This document shows, piece after piece, positions 33,242 through 42,178 of a DNA stretch of 64,000 bases. A model generated the notes under the pieces. The model was not told where the DNA came from. It saw nothing but the letters and a program-made list of their open reading frames with translations, and did not search any database. Position 1 is the stretch's first letter. The number at the start of each line of letters is the position of its first letter. Origin of the DNA: Sphingomonas sp. Leaf21 (GTDB lineage Bacteria > Pseudomonadota > Alphaproteobacteria > Sphingomonadales > Sphingomonadaceae); the NCBI RefSeq assembly GCF_916858675.1, contig NZ_CAKASM010000006.1, positions 1 through 64,000 of the forward strand, read 5' to 3'. Position numbers and translations under genes: made by a program.

Positions 33242-35926
33242 TCAGCCGCTGTTGCGCAACGCGGTCGCGATCCCGTTGATCGACAACAGGATGCCCTCGC
33301 CGATGCGCGGATCGTCCTCGCCCGCGCGGTGGCGCTTCATCAACTCGATCTGGAGCAGGTTGAGCGGTTCGATATAGGGCAGGCGCAGGCGGATCGACGC
33401 CTCCAGCGCCGGGTTGGCGGACAGCAGTCGCGTTTGCTCCGTCACGGTCAGCAGCCCGTCGCGCGCCCGGTGCCAGCCGTCATGGATACGTCCGAAGATC
33501 GATTCGCGAAGTCCTTCATCCTCGACCAGCCCGGCGTAACGCCGCGCGATGCCGATATCCGACTTGGCGAGCACCATCTCCATATTGGCGAGGGTGGCGG
33601 CGAAGAAGGGCCAGTTCTTCGCCATCTCTGCGAGCAGCGCCTTGTCCTCAAAGCGCGCGATCGCGGTGCCGACACCGAACCAGCCGGGCAGCATCACGCG
33701 GGCCTGCGCCCAGCTGAACACCCAGGGGATGGCGCGCAGGTCTTCGATCGCGTCGGACTTCTTGCGGCTGGCCGGGCGGCTACCGATCTTCAACCCCGCG
33801 ATCTCGGCGATCGGGGTCATCTGACGGAAGAAGGTGCGAAAGCCCTCGGTGCCATAGACGAGGTCGCGATAGGTGGTGAAGGCGGTCGCGGACAGTCCCT
33901 CCATCGCGGCGGTGAAGCGCGCATTGTCCGCCTCCGACAAACGGTCCGGCTCCAGGCTGGCGAGCAGCGTGGCCGAGGCCATGGCCTCCAGATTGCCGAG
34001 CGCCGAGTCGCGCGTACCATATTTGCCCGCGATCACCTCGCCCTGTTCGGTGATGCGGATGCGGCCCTGTACCGTGTCGTGCGGCTGGGCGCGGATCGCG
34101 GCGAAGGCGCTGCCCCCGCCACGTCCCACCGCGCCGCCGCGCCCGTGGAAGAGCTGCATCCGGACGCCCGCTTCCTCGAACACCGGGCGGAAGGCGCTCG
34201 ACGCCTTGGACAGCGACCAGGTAGAGGTCAGGTAACCGCCATCCTTGTTCGAGTCCGAATAGCCGATCATCACCTCCTGATGCCCGCGCGCGCGGACGAT
34301 CGCGGCGATTTCGGGCAAGCCGAAATAGGCGCGCATGATCTCCGGGCCCGCCTCCAGATCCTCGATCGTCTCGAACAGCGGCACCGCCATGATCGCGGCA
34401 GTGGCGGGTTCGCCGGGGCGGTAGAGGCCGAATTCCTTCAGCATCAGGTTGATTTCGAGCAGGTCGGACACCGACTTGCCCATCGAGACGATGTAATTGG
34501 TGATGCACTTCGGCCCGTATCTGGCGTGCGCATCGGCGGCGGCCTGGACGATCGCCAGTTCTGAGCGGGTCTCGTCCGAATAGTCCGCATAATGGCTGAA
34601 CAGCGGCCGGGCATTGGCGAGTTCGCGACGGAGCAGCGCCACGCGGGCCTCCTCGTCCAGCGCGAGATAGTCCACCTCGACGCCCGCCACCTTGAGCAGT
34701 TCGGCGACGACCCGCTCATGCACCGCCGAATTCTGCCGCAGGTCGAGCGTGGCGAGGTGGAAGCCGAAGGTCTCGACCGCGCGGATCAGCCGTCCGAGCG
34801 CGCCGCCGCTCGCCAGTGCGCCGTCGCCGCGCGCCGCCAGCCCGCGCGCGATCGCGACGAGGTCGGTACGCAACGCCTTGGGATCGGGATAGGGCTCGCC
34901 GGTCAGGCGGCCGGGTCGCGGCGATGTCTTGCCGGTCAGCGTCTGATGCGTCGCGGCCAGGCGCGCGTAAATGCCCGACAGGGCACGCCGATAGGGCTCG
35001 TCGGCGCGGCTGAGTGCCGCGTCGCCGCTCGCGTCGGCCAGTGCCAATACCGCCGCGTCGACCTCGGCATGTTCGGTCGAGATGGACAGCTCGGCGCCGA
35101 GCGCGTGGACCGCCTCGCAATAATGGCTCAGCACCGCATCGGCCGCCTGGGCGAGCGCGGTGGTCAGCGACTCGGCGGTGACGAAGGGATTGCCGTCGCG
35201 GTCGCCGCCGATCCACGAACCGGCGCGCAGGAACGCGGGCACGCGCGCACCGAACGCCTTGTCCCAGCGCTGGTACAGGGTCGGCAGCACCGGCAGGAAC
35301 ACGTCGCGCAGGTAGGAAAGCGCCGTCTCCACCTCGTCGGTGACGTAGAGCCGCTCGCGTCGCAACACGCGGGTCTGCCAGAGCAGCGCGATCTGGCGAC
35401 CGATCGCCGCCTCGACATCGTCGCCATCGGGCGTGACCGCGCGGCCCGCATCGCGCATCGCCAGCAGCTCGGCGATGCGGTTGCGGTGGTCGATCATGCT
35501 CTTGCGCCGCACCTCGGTCGGGTGCGCGGTCAGCACGGGGACGACCAGCGCCTGCGCCAGCAATTCCATCGCCGCCTGCCGGTCGATGCCTTCGCCGGCC
35601 AGCGTTTCCAGCACGTCGGCGATATCGGCGGCGGGCTCGCGCGCGATGCCCTGACGATCCTCGGCCAGGTTGGCGAGCATCGAGAACAGCATGAACCCGC
35701 GAACGAAATCCAACGTCTCGTCGAGCGCGAGCTTTTCGAGCTGCAGGTCGACCGAGCCGTCCTCGCCCAATCCGCGATAGCGGTCGACCGATGCCCGGCG
35801 GATCGCCTCGGTCGCTTCGAACAGCGCGTCGCCGCCATAGCGGCGGATCACGTCGCCCAGCTGTGTGCCCAGAAAACGGATGTCGGCATTGTTGGCGATG
35901 GGTGGCAGGGTCGTCATGGCCGCCAT
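33242..35926 (-). CDS. ppc: Phosphoenolpyruvate carboxylase
   Basis: Adds bicarbonate to PEP to make oxaloacetate, refilling the TCA cycle. The 894-residue protein has the normal bacterial length. VLTAHPTEVRRKS contains the catalytic His135; other signatures are ATLDLRQNSAVHE, GYSDSNKDGGYLTS, LFHGRGGAVGRGGG and PWVFSWAQAR, and the C terminus is TALRNSG. Two in-frame ATGs (35926 and 35917) are possible starts. OsmC follows directly. Confidence 0.97.
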   Translation of the reverse strand: MAAMTTLPPIANNADIRFLGTQLGDVIRRYGGDALFEATEAIRRASVDRYRGLGEDGSVDLQLEKLALDETLDFVRGFMLFSMLANLAEDRQGIAREPAADIADVLETLAGEGIDRQAAMELLAQALVVPVLTAHPTEVRRKSMIDHRNRIAELLAMRDAGRAVTPDGDDVEAAIGRQIALLWQTRVLRRERLYVTDEVETALSYLRDVFLPVLPTLYQRWDKAFGARVPAFLRAGSWIGGDRDGNPFVTAESLTTALAQAADAVLSHYCEAVHALGAELSISTEHAEVDAAVLALADASGDAALSRADEPYRRALSGIYARLAATHQTLTGKTSPRPGRLTGEPYPDPKALRTDLVAIARGLAARGDGALASGGALGRLIRAVETFGFHLATLDLRQNSAVHERVVAELLKVAGVEVDYLALDEEARVALLRRELANARPLFSHYADYSDETRSELAIVQAAADAHARYGPKCITNYIVSMGKSVSDLLEINLMLKEFGLYRPGEPATAAIMAVPLFETIEDLEAGPEIMRAYFGLPEIAAIVRARGHQEVMIGYSDSNKDGGYLTSTWSLSKASSAFRPVFEEAGVRMQLFHGRGGAVGRGGGSAFAAIRAQPHDTVQGRIRITEQGEVIAGKYGTRDSALGNLEAMASATLLASLEPDRLSEADNARFTAAMEGLSATAFTTYRDLVYGTEGFRTFFRQMTPIAEIAGLKIGSRPASRKKSDAIEDLRAIPWVFSWAQARVMLPGWFGVGTAIARFEDKALLAEMAKNWPFFAATLANMEMVLAKSDIGIARRYAGLVEDEGLRESIFGRIHDGWHRARDGLLTVTEQTRLLSANPALEASIRLRLPYIEPLNLLQIELMKRHRAGEDDPRIGEGILLSINGIATALRNSG

Positions 35927-36076
35927 TGCTGCAACGCAATACCGGGCGCGTCAACCGATTGTGGCGGGTAATTTCGGTATAATATCGCTGGGGCAGGCGT
36001 ATCGGTAATTGCGCTGAGGATTATGCCGTTGGGCAATGTCAGTTGCGGGGCACCCTCTTCTTCCCTCGGCCCTCAC

Positions 36077-36353
36077 AGAGGGGAGAGGGTTGCCCAGACT
36101 TGGTCTTTGCCAAAGCAAAGACTTAGGGCCGATCGACATTCAACTATGCCTGTCCATCCCTCGCCCCTCGTAGAGGGGAGAGGGTTGCGCAGACTTGGTC
36201 TTTGCGTAGCAAAGGCCTAGTCAGAGCTGGGTGAGGGGTGGAGCGCTCGAAGAGCGCGCGAGCCTTGAGGCTCGCTCAACCCCTCACCCAAGCTGCGCTA
36301 GCCAGCACGCTGGCAAGCTTCGCTAACCCTCTCCCCTGGCCAGGGGAGAGGGG
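36077..36353. repeat. Cluster of intergenic palindromes and a duplicated 40-bp repeat
   Basis: The 520-bp gap between ppc and the EVE gene holds no supported gene. It contains a direct repeat (36077-36120 and 36172-36214) with the shared core GGGTTGCSCAGACTTGGTCT. A large hairpin follows, with 11-bp arms GGGTGAGGGGT (36229-36239) and ACCCCTCACCC (36279-36289). A GCCAGC/GCTGGC stem is at 36301-36314, and a perfect 26-bp palindrome with arms CCCTCTCCCCTGG and CCAGGGGAGAGGG spans 36327-36352. It looks like a nest of REP or MITE-like elements. Confidence 0.7.
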
Positions 36354-36393
36354 AGAATGAGCTGAATGTCGATCCGGCCTAGGCGCGGGCTTG

Positions 36394-36424
36394 CCCCTCC
36401 ACCATCCTTCGGATGGTCCCCCTC
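36394..36424. repeat. REP-like element, CTCCACCAT...ATGGTCCCCCTC type
   Basis: Palindromic sequence CCACCATCCTTCGGATGG inside CCCCTCC...TCCCCCTC. Related copies lie at 39882-39915 and 39949-39984. The variable loop base pairs are conserved as a stem, the sign of a structured dispersed repeat. Confidence 0.65.
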
Positions 36425-36445
36425 TCTGTCAGAGATGGGGAGGAC

Positions 36446-36847
36446 TCAGGGGATGGCCAGTTCCAGCAGGACGGCCCATTCCGAATCGCCCACGGGCGAT
36501 ACGGACAGACGCGACTGGCGGAGCATCGCCATGTCGGCGAGCCGGGCGTCGGCCTTCATCGCCGCCAGCGTGACAGGCTTGGCGAGGGGGCGGTCGGGCG
36601 AGACCTGCACCGATACCCAGCGGCCATCGTCGCCATCGGCCTTTGCGGTGCGGGCGATCGTCGCAATGCCGACCGCCGCCTTGTCCTTGCCGCTATGATA
36701 GAACAGCGCGGTGTCGCCGACGGCCATGGCGCGCAGATACCTGGCGGCGGCGGCGTTGCGGACGCCGTCCCATTCGGTGGCGCCGTCGCGGACCAGGTCG
36801 CCCCAGCCATAGCTGTCGGGTTCCGACTTCAGCAGCCAATGGGCCAT
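36446..36847 (-). CDS. EVE domain protein
   Basis: A 133-residue single EVE (PUA-like) domain, starting MAHWLLKSEPDSYGWGDLV with the typical WDGVRNAAAARYLRAM motif and FYHSGKDKAAVGIA. EVE domains bind modified bases in DNA or RNA; the ligand here is unknown. A longer frame reaches 36880, but the ATG at 36847 is the family start. Confidence 0.92.
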   Translation of the reverse strand: MAHWLLKSEPDSYGWGDLVRDGATEWDGVRNAAAARYLRAMAVGDTALFYHSGKDKAAVGIATIARTAKADGDDGRWVSVQVSPDRPLAKPVTLAAMKADARLADMAMLRQSRLSVSPVGDSEWAVLLELAIP

Positions 36848-36986
36848 CGCGCACGAGTCTCCTGAACCGGGGTTAAACACCGCATTCCGTGTCCGTTCAG
36901 CCCGTTGGTGGCAAAGAAGGCAACACGGACGCCGCGTAAGCGTTTAGCCATCAGCGGACCGGGCGTATCAGTATCGGAGGTTCGGT

Positions 36987-37373
36987 ATGAATGGAATGTT
37001 GAAGAAGCTGGGGCTGGGGATCGCGCTGGGCGCGACCGCCCTGACCGCTGCGGCTCCGGCCGAGGCGCAGCGTTGGGGCCGTGGCTGGGGTGGCTATTAC
37101 CACCGGGATCGCGGCGGCGACGCGGTAGCGGGCGCGCTGCTCGGCGGGATCGTCGGGCTGGGTGTCGGCGCGGCGATCGCGAGCAGCAACCAGCCGCGCT
37201 ATGTCGATCGCGGTTATTACTACAACCGCGGCTATGACCCCTATTATGCGCCGCCGCCCCCGCCGCCGGTGGCCTACCAGTATCAGTATCGCAGCTATGC
37301 GCCGCGCTGCTGGAACGACTGGCGCTGGGATCCCTATTGGGGCCGCAACGTGCCGGTCCAGGTCTGTAACTGA
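36987..37373 (+). CDS. Small exported glycine-zipper protein
   Basis: A 128-residue protein with a signal peptide (about 1-27, ending PAEAQ). A glycine-rich hydrophobic segment, GALLGGIVGLGVGAAIASS (about 51-69), looks like a glycine zipper, followed by a Tyr/Pro-rich region and a C-terminal Cys pair. Proteins of this kind are common envelope proteins in sphingomonads; the function is unknown. A clear GGAGG site precedes the ATG and a strong terminator follows. Confidence 0.85.
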   Translation: MNGMLKKLGLGIALGATALTAAAPAEAQRWGRGWGGYYHRDRGGDAVAGALLGGIVGLGVGAAIASSNQPRYVDRGYYYNRGYDPYYAPPPPPPVAYQYQYRSYAPRCWNDWRWDPYWGRNVPVQVCN

Positions 37374-37381
37374 AACGATGA

Positions 37382-37412
37382 GCGGCGCCGGGTCATTCCG
37401 GCGCCGCTTTTT
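37382..37412 (+). terminator. Rho-independent terminator after the glycine-zipper protein gene
   Basis: Perfect 10-bp stem GCGGCGCCGG / CCGGCGCCGC with a six-base loop and a T-run at 37408-37412, starting 9 bp after the stop codon. Confidence 0.9.
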
Positions 37413-37450
37413 CTTGGCAGCACGCCCGAGTCGGCGTTAAGGCCCAGGGC

Positions 37451-37735
37451 ATGACCGATACCGTTCCCGATCGCCTGTCCACCAACCCGGACAGCCCCTA
37501 TTTCGACCAGGACCTGCTGCAGCGGGGCGTGGGCATCCGCTTCAAGGGCAATGAGCGCCGCGACGTCGAGGAATATTGCATCTCCGAAGGCTGGATTCGC
37601 GTCGCGCTGGGCAAGAAGGTCGACCGTCACGGCCGCCCGCTGACCCTGAAGCTCAACGGCGAGGTCGAGGCGTGGATCGAGAATCCCGCCGATGGTGAAG
37701 ATGCCGCCGAAGGTTCGGAAGAAGCCGAAGCTTAA
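37451..37735 (+). CDS. DUF3297 family protein
   Basis: A 94-residue acidic protein with the DUF3297 signature (DRLSTNPDSPYFDQDLLQRG, then GIRFKGNERRDVEEYCISEG and LGKKVDRHGRPLTLKLNGEV). The function is unknown; it has no signal peptide or membrane segment. The C-terminal tail is Glu/Ala-rich. It forms a single unit between a terminator and an inverted REP pair. Confidence 0.92.
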   Translation: MTDTVPDRLSTNPDSPYFDQDLLQRGVGIRFKGNERRDVEEYCISEGWIRVALGKKVDRHGRPLTLKLNGEVEAWIENPADGEDAAEGSEEAEA

Positions 37736-37746
37736 GTATCGTGCCA

Positions 37747-37836
37747 CCCCGGCGAAGGCCGGGGTCCAGTTGCGGCTTACGATCGAGGGGGCGAGCCACC
37801 CAATTCGCAGAAACTGGACCCCGGCCTTCGCCGGGG
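37747..37836. repeat. Inverted pair of CCCCGGCGAAGGCCGGGG REP elements
   Basis: Two copies of a 25-bp sequence (37747-37771 and 37812-37836) are perfect inverted repeats of each other, separated by 40 bp; each contains the CCCCGGCGAAGGCCGGGG palindrome and ends in TCCAGTT outside it. A paired inverted arrangement is typical of REP/BIME units. It lies between the convergent DUF3297 and ABC-F genes and may end both transcripts. Confidence 0.8.
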
Positions 37837-37872
37837 AACAGCGCTGCATTATGGGCCACCTGCCCCCGACCC

Positions 37873-37896
37873 CGTTCAGGCTGAGTGAAGTCGAAG
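37873..37896. repeat. CGTTCAGGCTGAGTGAAG dispersed repeat
   Basis: Sequence CGTTCAGGCTGAGTGAAGTC and following bases. Related, less exact copies are at 46314-46336 and 53571-53595. All three lie between genes. Confidence 0.55.
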
Positions 37897-37957
37897 CCCA
37901 CGGGATAACATCACCGCATTTCGACCTCGCTCAATGCGAACGGAGGATGGAGCGACC

Positions 37958-39820
37958 TTACGCCGCCTCCATCGCCTCGCCGGCTTCCATCCAGCGCATT
38001 TCCGCTTCCGCCAGCTTGTCGACCACCTCGGCGCGGCGCTTGTTCAGCTCGCCCATCGACAGTCGCGCATGGCGGGGTTCGGCCGCCGCCGGATCGGCCA
38101 TCGCCTTGTCCAGCGCCTCGCGCTCGCGGGTCAGCTTGGCCATTTCGTCCTCGATGCCGCGCAGCGTCTTCTTCATCGCGTTGAAGCGCTCGCGCTGTTC
38201 GGCCGAGGCCTTCTTGCTCGCCGCCCGATCCGCCTTGGACGCGGCATCGCCCTGGCCCGCATCGCCCTTCAGGACGAAGGCGATGTAATCGTCCAGCGAC
38301 CCGTCGAATTCCCGCGCGGTGCCATTGTCGACCAGCACCAGCCGGTCGGCGGTCATCTCCAGCATATGGCGGTCGTGGCTGACCAGCACCACCGTGCCCT
38401 TGTACATGTTGAGCGCCTGGACCAGCGCCTCGCGCGCATCGACGTCGAGGTGGTTGGTCGGCTCGTCGAGGATCAGCATGTGCGGCGCATCGCGCGTTAT
38501 CAGCGCGAGGGCCAGCCGCGCGCGCTCGCCGCCCGACAGCTTGCCGACCTTGGTGGTCGCCTTGTCGCCCGAAAAGCCGAATCGCCCGAGCTGCGCGCGG
38601 ACCGCCGCCGGGGTCGCACCGCGCATGATGCGGGTCATATGCTCCAGCGCGGTGTCGTCGGTGTCGAGTTCCTCGACCTGATATTGGGTGAAGTAGCCGA
38701 CGCGCATCTTGCCGCTCGCGTTCATCTCGCCGTCCATCGGCGCGAGTTGGGCGGCGAGCAGGCGGGCCAGCGTCGTCTTGCCGTTGCCGTTGCGGCCCAG
38801 GAGCGCGATCCGGTCGTCCGGATCGATGCGCAGGTTCAGCCGCTTCAGGATCGGCGTTTCCGCATAACCCACGCTCGCCAGGTCCAGCGTGATGAGCGGC
38901 GGGCGCAGCTGGTCGGGATCGGGGAAGTCGAAGGACAGCGACGGATCGTTCGCCATCTCGGCGATCGGCTGCATCTTGGACAGCATCTTAGCGCGGCTCT
39001 GCGCCTGCTTGGCGGTCGAGGCGCGGGCCGAGTTGCGGGCGATATAGTCCTGCAGCTTGGCGCGCTGCGCCTCCTGATTCGCCTTGGCGGCGGCGAGCTG
39101 CGCCATCCGCTCGGCGCGCTGGCGCTCGAACGAATCGTAACCGCCGGGATAGAGCGTCACCTTGCCGCCCTGCAGGTGCAGGATATGATCGACGACATTG
39201 TTCAGGAAGTCGCGCTCATGGCTGACCAGCAGGATCGTGGCGCGATAGGATTTGAGGAAATCCTCCAGCCACATCACCGCTTCGAGATCGAGGTGGTTCG
39301 ACGGCTCGTCGAGCAGCAGCACGTCGGGCGCGGAGAACAGAAGCGCGGCCAGCGCCACGCGCATCTTCCACCCGCCCGAATAGCTCGACAGCGGCCGGGC
39401 CTGCATCGCCTCGTCGAAACCCAGGCCCTGCAGGATGCTGGAGGCGCGCGCGGGGGCGGTATAGGCGTCGATCGCGATCAGCCGCTCATAGATGTCGCCC
39501 AGCTTTTCGGGATCGCTCTCGGTTTCGCTGCGCTCCATCAGTTCGGCGCGTTCGAGGTCGGCGGCGAGCACCGTCTCGAACGGGGTGGCGGTGCCGTCGG
39601 GGGCTTCCTGTGCGATATAGCCGAGGCGTGCGCCCTTGGGCATCTCGCAGGCGCCGTCATCGGCCTCGAGCTGGCCTGCGATCACCCGGACGAGCGTCGA
39701 CTTGCCCGCGCCGTTGCGGCCGATCAGGCCGACACGGCTGCCGGGGGGGAGGGCCGCGGAAGCACCGTCGAGGATCGTGCGGCCGCCCAGGCGCACGGTG
39801 ATGCCATTCAGATTGAGCAT
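37958..39820 (-). CDS. ABC-F family ATP-binding protein
   Basis: A soluble protein with two ABC domains and no membrane part, 620 residues. Walker A motifs are GRNGAGKST (domain 1) and GRNGNGKTT (domain 2); signatures are SYSGGWKMR and LSGGERARL; Walker B is LLLDEPSNHLD and LILDEPTNHLD. A helical linker joins the domains and a charged coiled-coil tail (about 540-610) follows. ABC-F proteins act on ribosomes; the layout resembles YheS. The start at 39820 (MLNLNGITVRLGG) is the family start; the upstream open frame is non-coding. Confidence 0.94.
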   Translation of the reverse strand: MLNLNGITVRLGGRTILDGASAALPPGSRVGLIGRNGAGKSTLVRVIAGQLEADDGACEMPKGARLGYIAQEAPDGTATPFETVLAADLERAELMERSETESDPEKLGDIYERLIAIDAYTAPARASSILQGLGFDEAMQARPLSSYSGGWKMRVALAALLFSAPDVLLLDEPSNHLDLEAVMWLEDFLKSYRATILLVSHERDFLNNVVDHILHLQGGKVTLYPGGYDSFERQRAERMAQLAAAKANQEAQRAKLQDYIARNSARASTAKQAQSRAKMLSKMQPIAEMANDPSLSFDFPDPDQLRPPLITLDLASVGYAETPILKRLNLRIDPDDRIALLGRNGNGKTTLARLLAAQLAPMDGEMNASGKMRVGYFTQYQVEELDTDDTALEHMTRIMRGATPAAVRAQLGRFGFSGDKATTKVGKLSGGERARLALALITRDAPHMLILDEPTNHLDVDAREALVQALNMYKGTVVLVSHDRHMLEMTADRLVLVDNGTAREFDGSLDDYIAFVLKGDAGQGDAASKADRAASKKASAEQRERFNAMKKTLRGIEDEMAKLTREREALDKAMADPAAAEPRHARLSMGELNKRRAEVVDKLAEAEMRWMEAGEAMEAA

Positions 39821-39881
39821 GGCGGCGCGCCTAGCAAATATCGACGCGAAAGGGGAGGCCCGGATTGATCCGTCCCGGCAC

Positions 39882-40000
39882 GGGGAGGGGAACCATGCGC
39901 AGCATGGTGGAGGGGACGTGCCGCGAGGGGCATTCCCCAAGGAAGCGCCGCTCCACCACCGCTTCGTGGCGGTCCCCCTCCCCAAGCCGGGCTTGGGGAG
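39882..40000. repeat. REP-like elements in the gap upstream of the ABC-F gene
   Basis: Three palindromic units: GGGGAACCATGCGCAGCATG and flanks (39882-39915), CCACCACCGCTTCGTGGCGG and flanks (39949-39984), and a hairpin CTCCCCAAGC / GCTTGGGGAG at 39978-40000. The first two belong to the same family as 36394-36424 and are in opposite orientation. The third could end transcription of the upstream minus-strand gene or be part of the same mosaic. Confidence 0.6.
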
Positions 40001-40009
40001 GATTGGGTC

Positions 40010-40717
40010 TTACCGTGCCGCCAGGTTGGTGCCGCCGGCGGGCGGCCAGTTCTGGGCGCCGCACTTCTTGACCACCCATTCCGCCTTCTTGTTCCAGCAC
40101 AGCGCGTCCAGGCGCGGCATGGTCGCGGCGACATATTCGCGGCCGATATAGCGCGGGAAGCGCTGCTCGCCATAGGGCGTCAGGCTGTTGCGCAACTCCT
40201 GCATCCGCTCGACCGCCAGTTCGCCCAGATGGCCGCGCGGCGTGAAGACCGCCGCATGGGCGATCGAGCCCGCCGTCTGGCAGAAGTTGAGCTGGGCGGC
40301 GACCGCGGCAAAGCTGGAATAGGTCCGCGTGCCATATTGATCGAGCGCCATCTGGCCCTCGCGAACCGTCTTCGCCTTGCGCTTGAAATAGGCGCCAAGC
40401 GTGTCGAACGCGCCCTTCAACTCGGCATCGTGATCCTTCAGGATCGCGTTATAATTGGCCACGGTCGAAAGCATCGGCTCGAACTGGCATTGCAGCGCCG
40501 CGACGTTCAGCGCGGCGCGCATGTTCCAGAGCAGTCCCGCGCGCATTTCCGCGGCGGACGCGCCGGGCAGCGGCTGGCCGATGCCGGGTTCGTCGCCCTG
40601 AACGGGCTTCCCCTGGAAATTATAGGGCTGCAGGAAGAATTGTGCCGATGCGGGCGCCGCGGCGCCCATCCCCCAAAAAGCCACGCTGGCAACCAGCGCG
40701 GTACGCACCACCTTCAT
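40010..40717 (-). CDS. Exported protein of unknown function
   Basis: A 235-residue protein with a signal peptide (about 1-26, ending PASAQF). The mature part is alpha-helical and soluble, with four or so Cys (LQCQFEP, LNFCQTAG, LDALCWN, VKKCGAQ), which suggests disulfides in the periplasm. I recognise no domain. The ATG at 40717 is chosen over 40807 because it begins the signal peptide. The gene ends before the REP cluster. Confidence 0.8.
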   Translation of the reverse strand: MKVVRTALVASVAFWGMGAAAPASAQFFLQPYNFQGKPVQGDEPGIGQPLPGASAAEMRAGLLWNMRAALNVAALQCQFEPMLSTVANYNAILKDHDAELKGAFDTLGAYFKRKAKTVREGQMALDQYGTRTYSSFAAVAAQLNFCQTAGSIAHAAVFTPRGHLGELAVERMQELRNSLTPYGEQRFPRYIGREYVAATMPRLDALCWNKKAEWVVKKCGAQNWPPAGGTNLAAR

Positions 40718-40906
40718 TGTCTTCCGATCCTTCCCCCTGAGGGCCTTTCGAGCGTCCCGAAACATAACGCTTTTCGGGCTTTTCCCCAAATGGAAATCGA
40801 ACCGCAAACGGCCGCCTGCGATGAGTGGTGTCGTTACGGAAAGGTAGCGAAAACGGAATTATGCCGATCCCTTGCGGAGTGCCCTCGGCCGCCTGACCAG
40901 CCAATG

Positions 40907-40940
40907 AAAAAGGGGCCGCCCGGTCGCCCGGACGGCCCCT
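40907..40940 (-). terminator. Terminator for the Met/Asn-rich lipoprotein gene
   Basis: Stem AGGGGCCG (40911-40918) / CGGCCCCT (40933-40940), with A5 on the plus strand at 40907-40911, which is a T-run on the minus strand. It lies 30 bp after the lipoprotein stop. Confidence 0.85.
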
Positions 40941-40969
40941 CTTCACGTCGGGGATGACCCCGACGATGA

Positions 40970-41239
40970 TTACATCGCGTTCGACGCGTTGGTCATCATC
41001 GTGTCGTTCGACATCATCATGTCGTTCGACATGGTGTCGTTGGCCATCATGCCGCCGTTCATGGCGCCGTCGACGGCGGTCATGTTGTCGGTGGCGGTGT
41101 CCATGCCTTCCGAAGCGTTCATTTCGGTGGTCATGTTGGCGTCGGTGGTGTTCTCGGTCTTCGAGCCGCAAGCCGAAACCGCGAGCGCCGCGCCGGCGAT
41201 GATCGAGCCCGTCAGGACCTTGGAGATGATTGCACGCAT
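40970..41239 (-). CDS. Small Met/Asn/Asp-rich lipoprotein
   Basis: An 89-residue protein with a lipoprotein signal peptide (lipobox LAVSAC, Cys at about 24). The mature part is unusual: mainly Met, Asn, Asp, Thr and Ser, with near-repeats such as SNDMMMSNDTMM, and no hydrophobic helix. The DNA contains matching short tandem repeats (TCGTTCGACAT). Met-rich exported proteins often bind Cu(I) or silver, but that is speculation here. The ATG at 41239 follows GGGAGCTTCC. Confidence 0.82.
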   Translation of the reverse strand: MRAIISKVLTGSIIAGAALAVSACGSKTENTTDANMTTEMNASEGMDTATDNMTAVDGAMNGGMMANDTMSNDMMMSNDTMMTNASNAM

Positions 41240-41329
41240 TGGAAGCTCCCTTGATAATAAGGATTTGGAACGGCTTGCTGGCCCTATTACCCAAATCGGA
41301 GTGGACATTAATCGGATACCGCTTCGTCC

Positions 41330-42001
41330 TCAAGCCTCGTTTTGTCGGACCGACCCTAGCGACTTGAGGAAGGCCGGAAAGGTGAACGCAAGCGCCTCGT
41401 CAAAGGTTTCCAACGACTTGACGCCGTTTAATGCAAAAAGGCTGGTGACGGGGAACTCGGGCAGCCCGCACGGCACGATCCCGCCGAAATGCGAAAGATC
41501 GGGTGCGATGTTGATCGCGAAGCCGTGAAGCGTCACCCAGCGGCGAACCCGAACGCCGATCGCACCGATCTTCGCCTCGGACCCGCCGTCGCGCGTCCAG
41601 ATGCCCACGCGCTCGTCGACGCTGAAGGCGTCGACGCCCAGCCGGGCGAGCGCGGCGATCAGCCAGTCCTCCAGGCCATGGACGAAGGCCCGCACGTCGC
41701 GTCCGCGCCGGTTGAGGTCCAGGATCAGATAGCCGGTGCGCTGGCCGGGGCCATGATAGGTATATTTGCCGCCCCGCCCGGTCTGGAAAACCGGAAAGCG
41801 CGGATCGACCAGCTCGACCGGATCGGCGCTCGTCCCCGCGGTATAGACGGGGGGATGTTCGAGCAGCCACACCAGTTCGCGCGCCTCGCCCTGCACGACG
41901 GCGGCGGCGCGCGCCTCCATCTCGGCGAGCGACTGGTCATAGGGGGTCAGACCGGGGCTGATCCGCCATTCGATATCGGGGATGTCGGGAATATGGGTCA
42001 C
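41330..42001 (-). CDS. lipB: Lipoyl(octanoyl) transferase LipB
   Basis: Moves octanoate from acyl carrier protein to lipoate-dependent enzymes (such as GcvH and E2 subunits), the first step of lipoate synthesis. The 223-residue protein has [11 protein letters not shown], the catalytic Lys144 in EAKIGAIGV and catalytic Cys178 in VPCGLPEF. Single-gene unit; lipA is not in the window. Confidence 0.96.
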   Translation of the reverse strand: MTHIPDIPDIEWRISPGLTPYDQSLAEMEARAAAVVQGEARELVWLLEHPPVYTAGTSADPVELVDPRFPVFQTGRGGKYTYHGPGQRTGYLILDLNRRGRDVRAFVHGLEDWLIAALARLGVDAFSVDERVGIWTRDGGSEAKIGAIGVRVRRWVTLHGFAINIAPDLSHFGGIVPCGLPEFPVTSLFALNGVKSLETFDEALAFTFPAFLKSLGSVRQNEA

Positions 42002-42178
42002 GATCGCGGTTATCTGCGCCCGGCACCGGTGTGATGCAAGCGGTCGGGGCGATCGGGGGATTCCCGATCCCGCCGACGGCTCGGGCCCTGCTGATGGCGT
42101 TGCGCCCGCCGATGGGCTAGGCAGGGGATGATGGCCGGGCGATCAGGTGGGCGAGCGCGCCCGGCAAAGGGAGGAAAG

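Noticed and set aside
40010..40807. Start at 40807 for the exported unknown protein
   Set aside because: The extra 30 residues are not signal-like; ATG 40717 begins a clear signal peptide.
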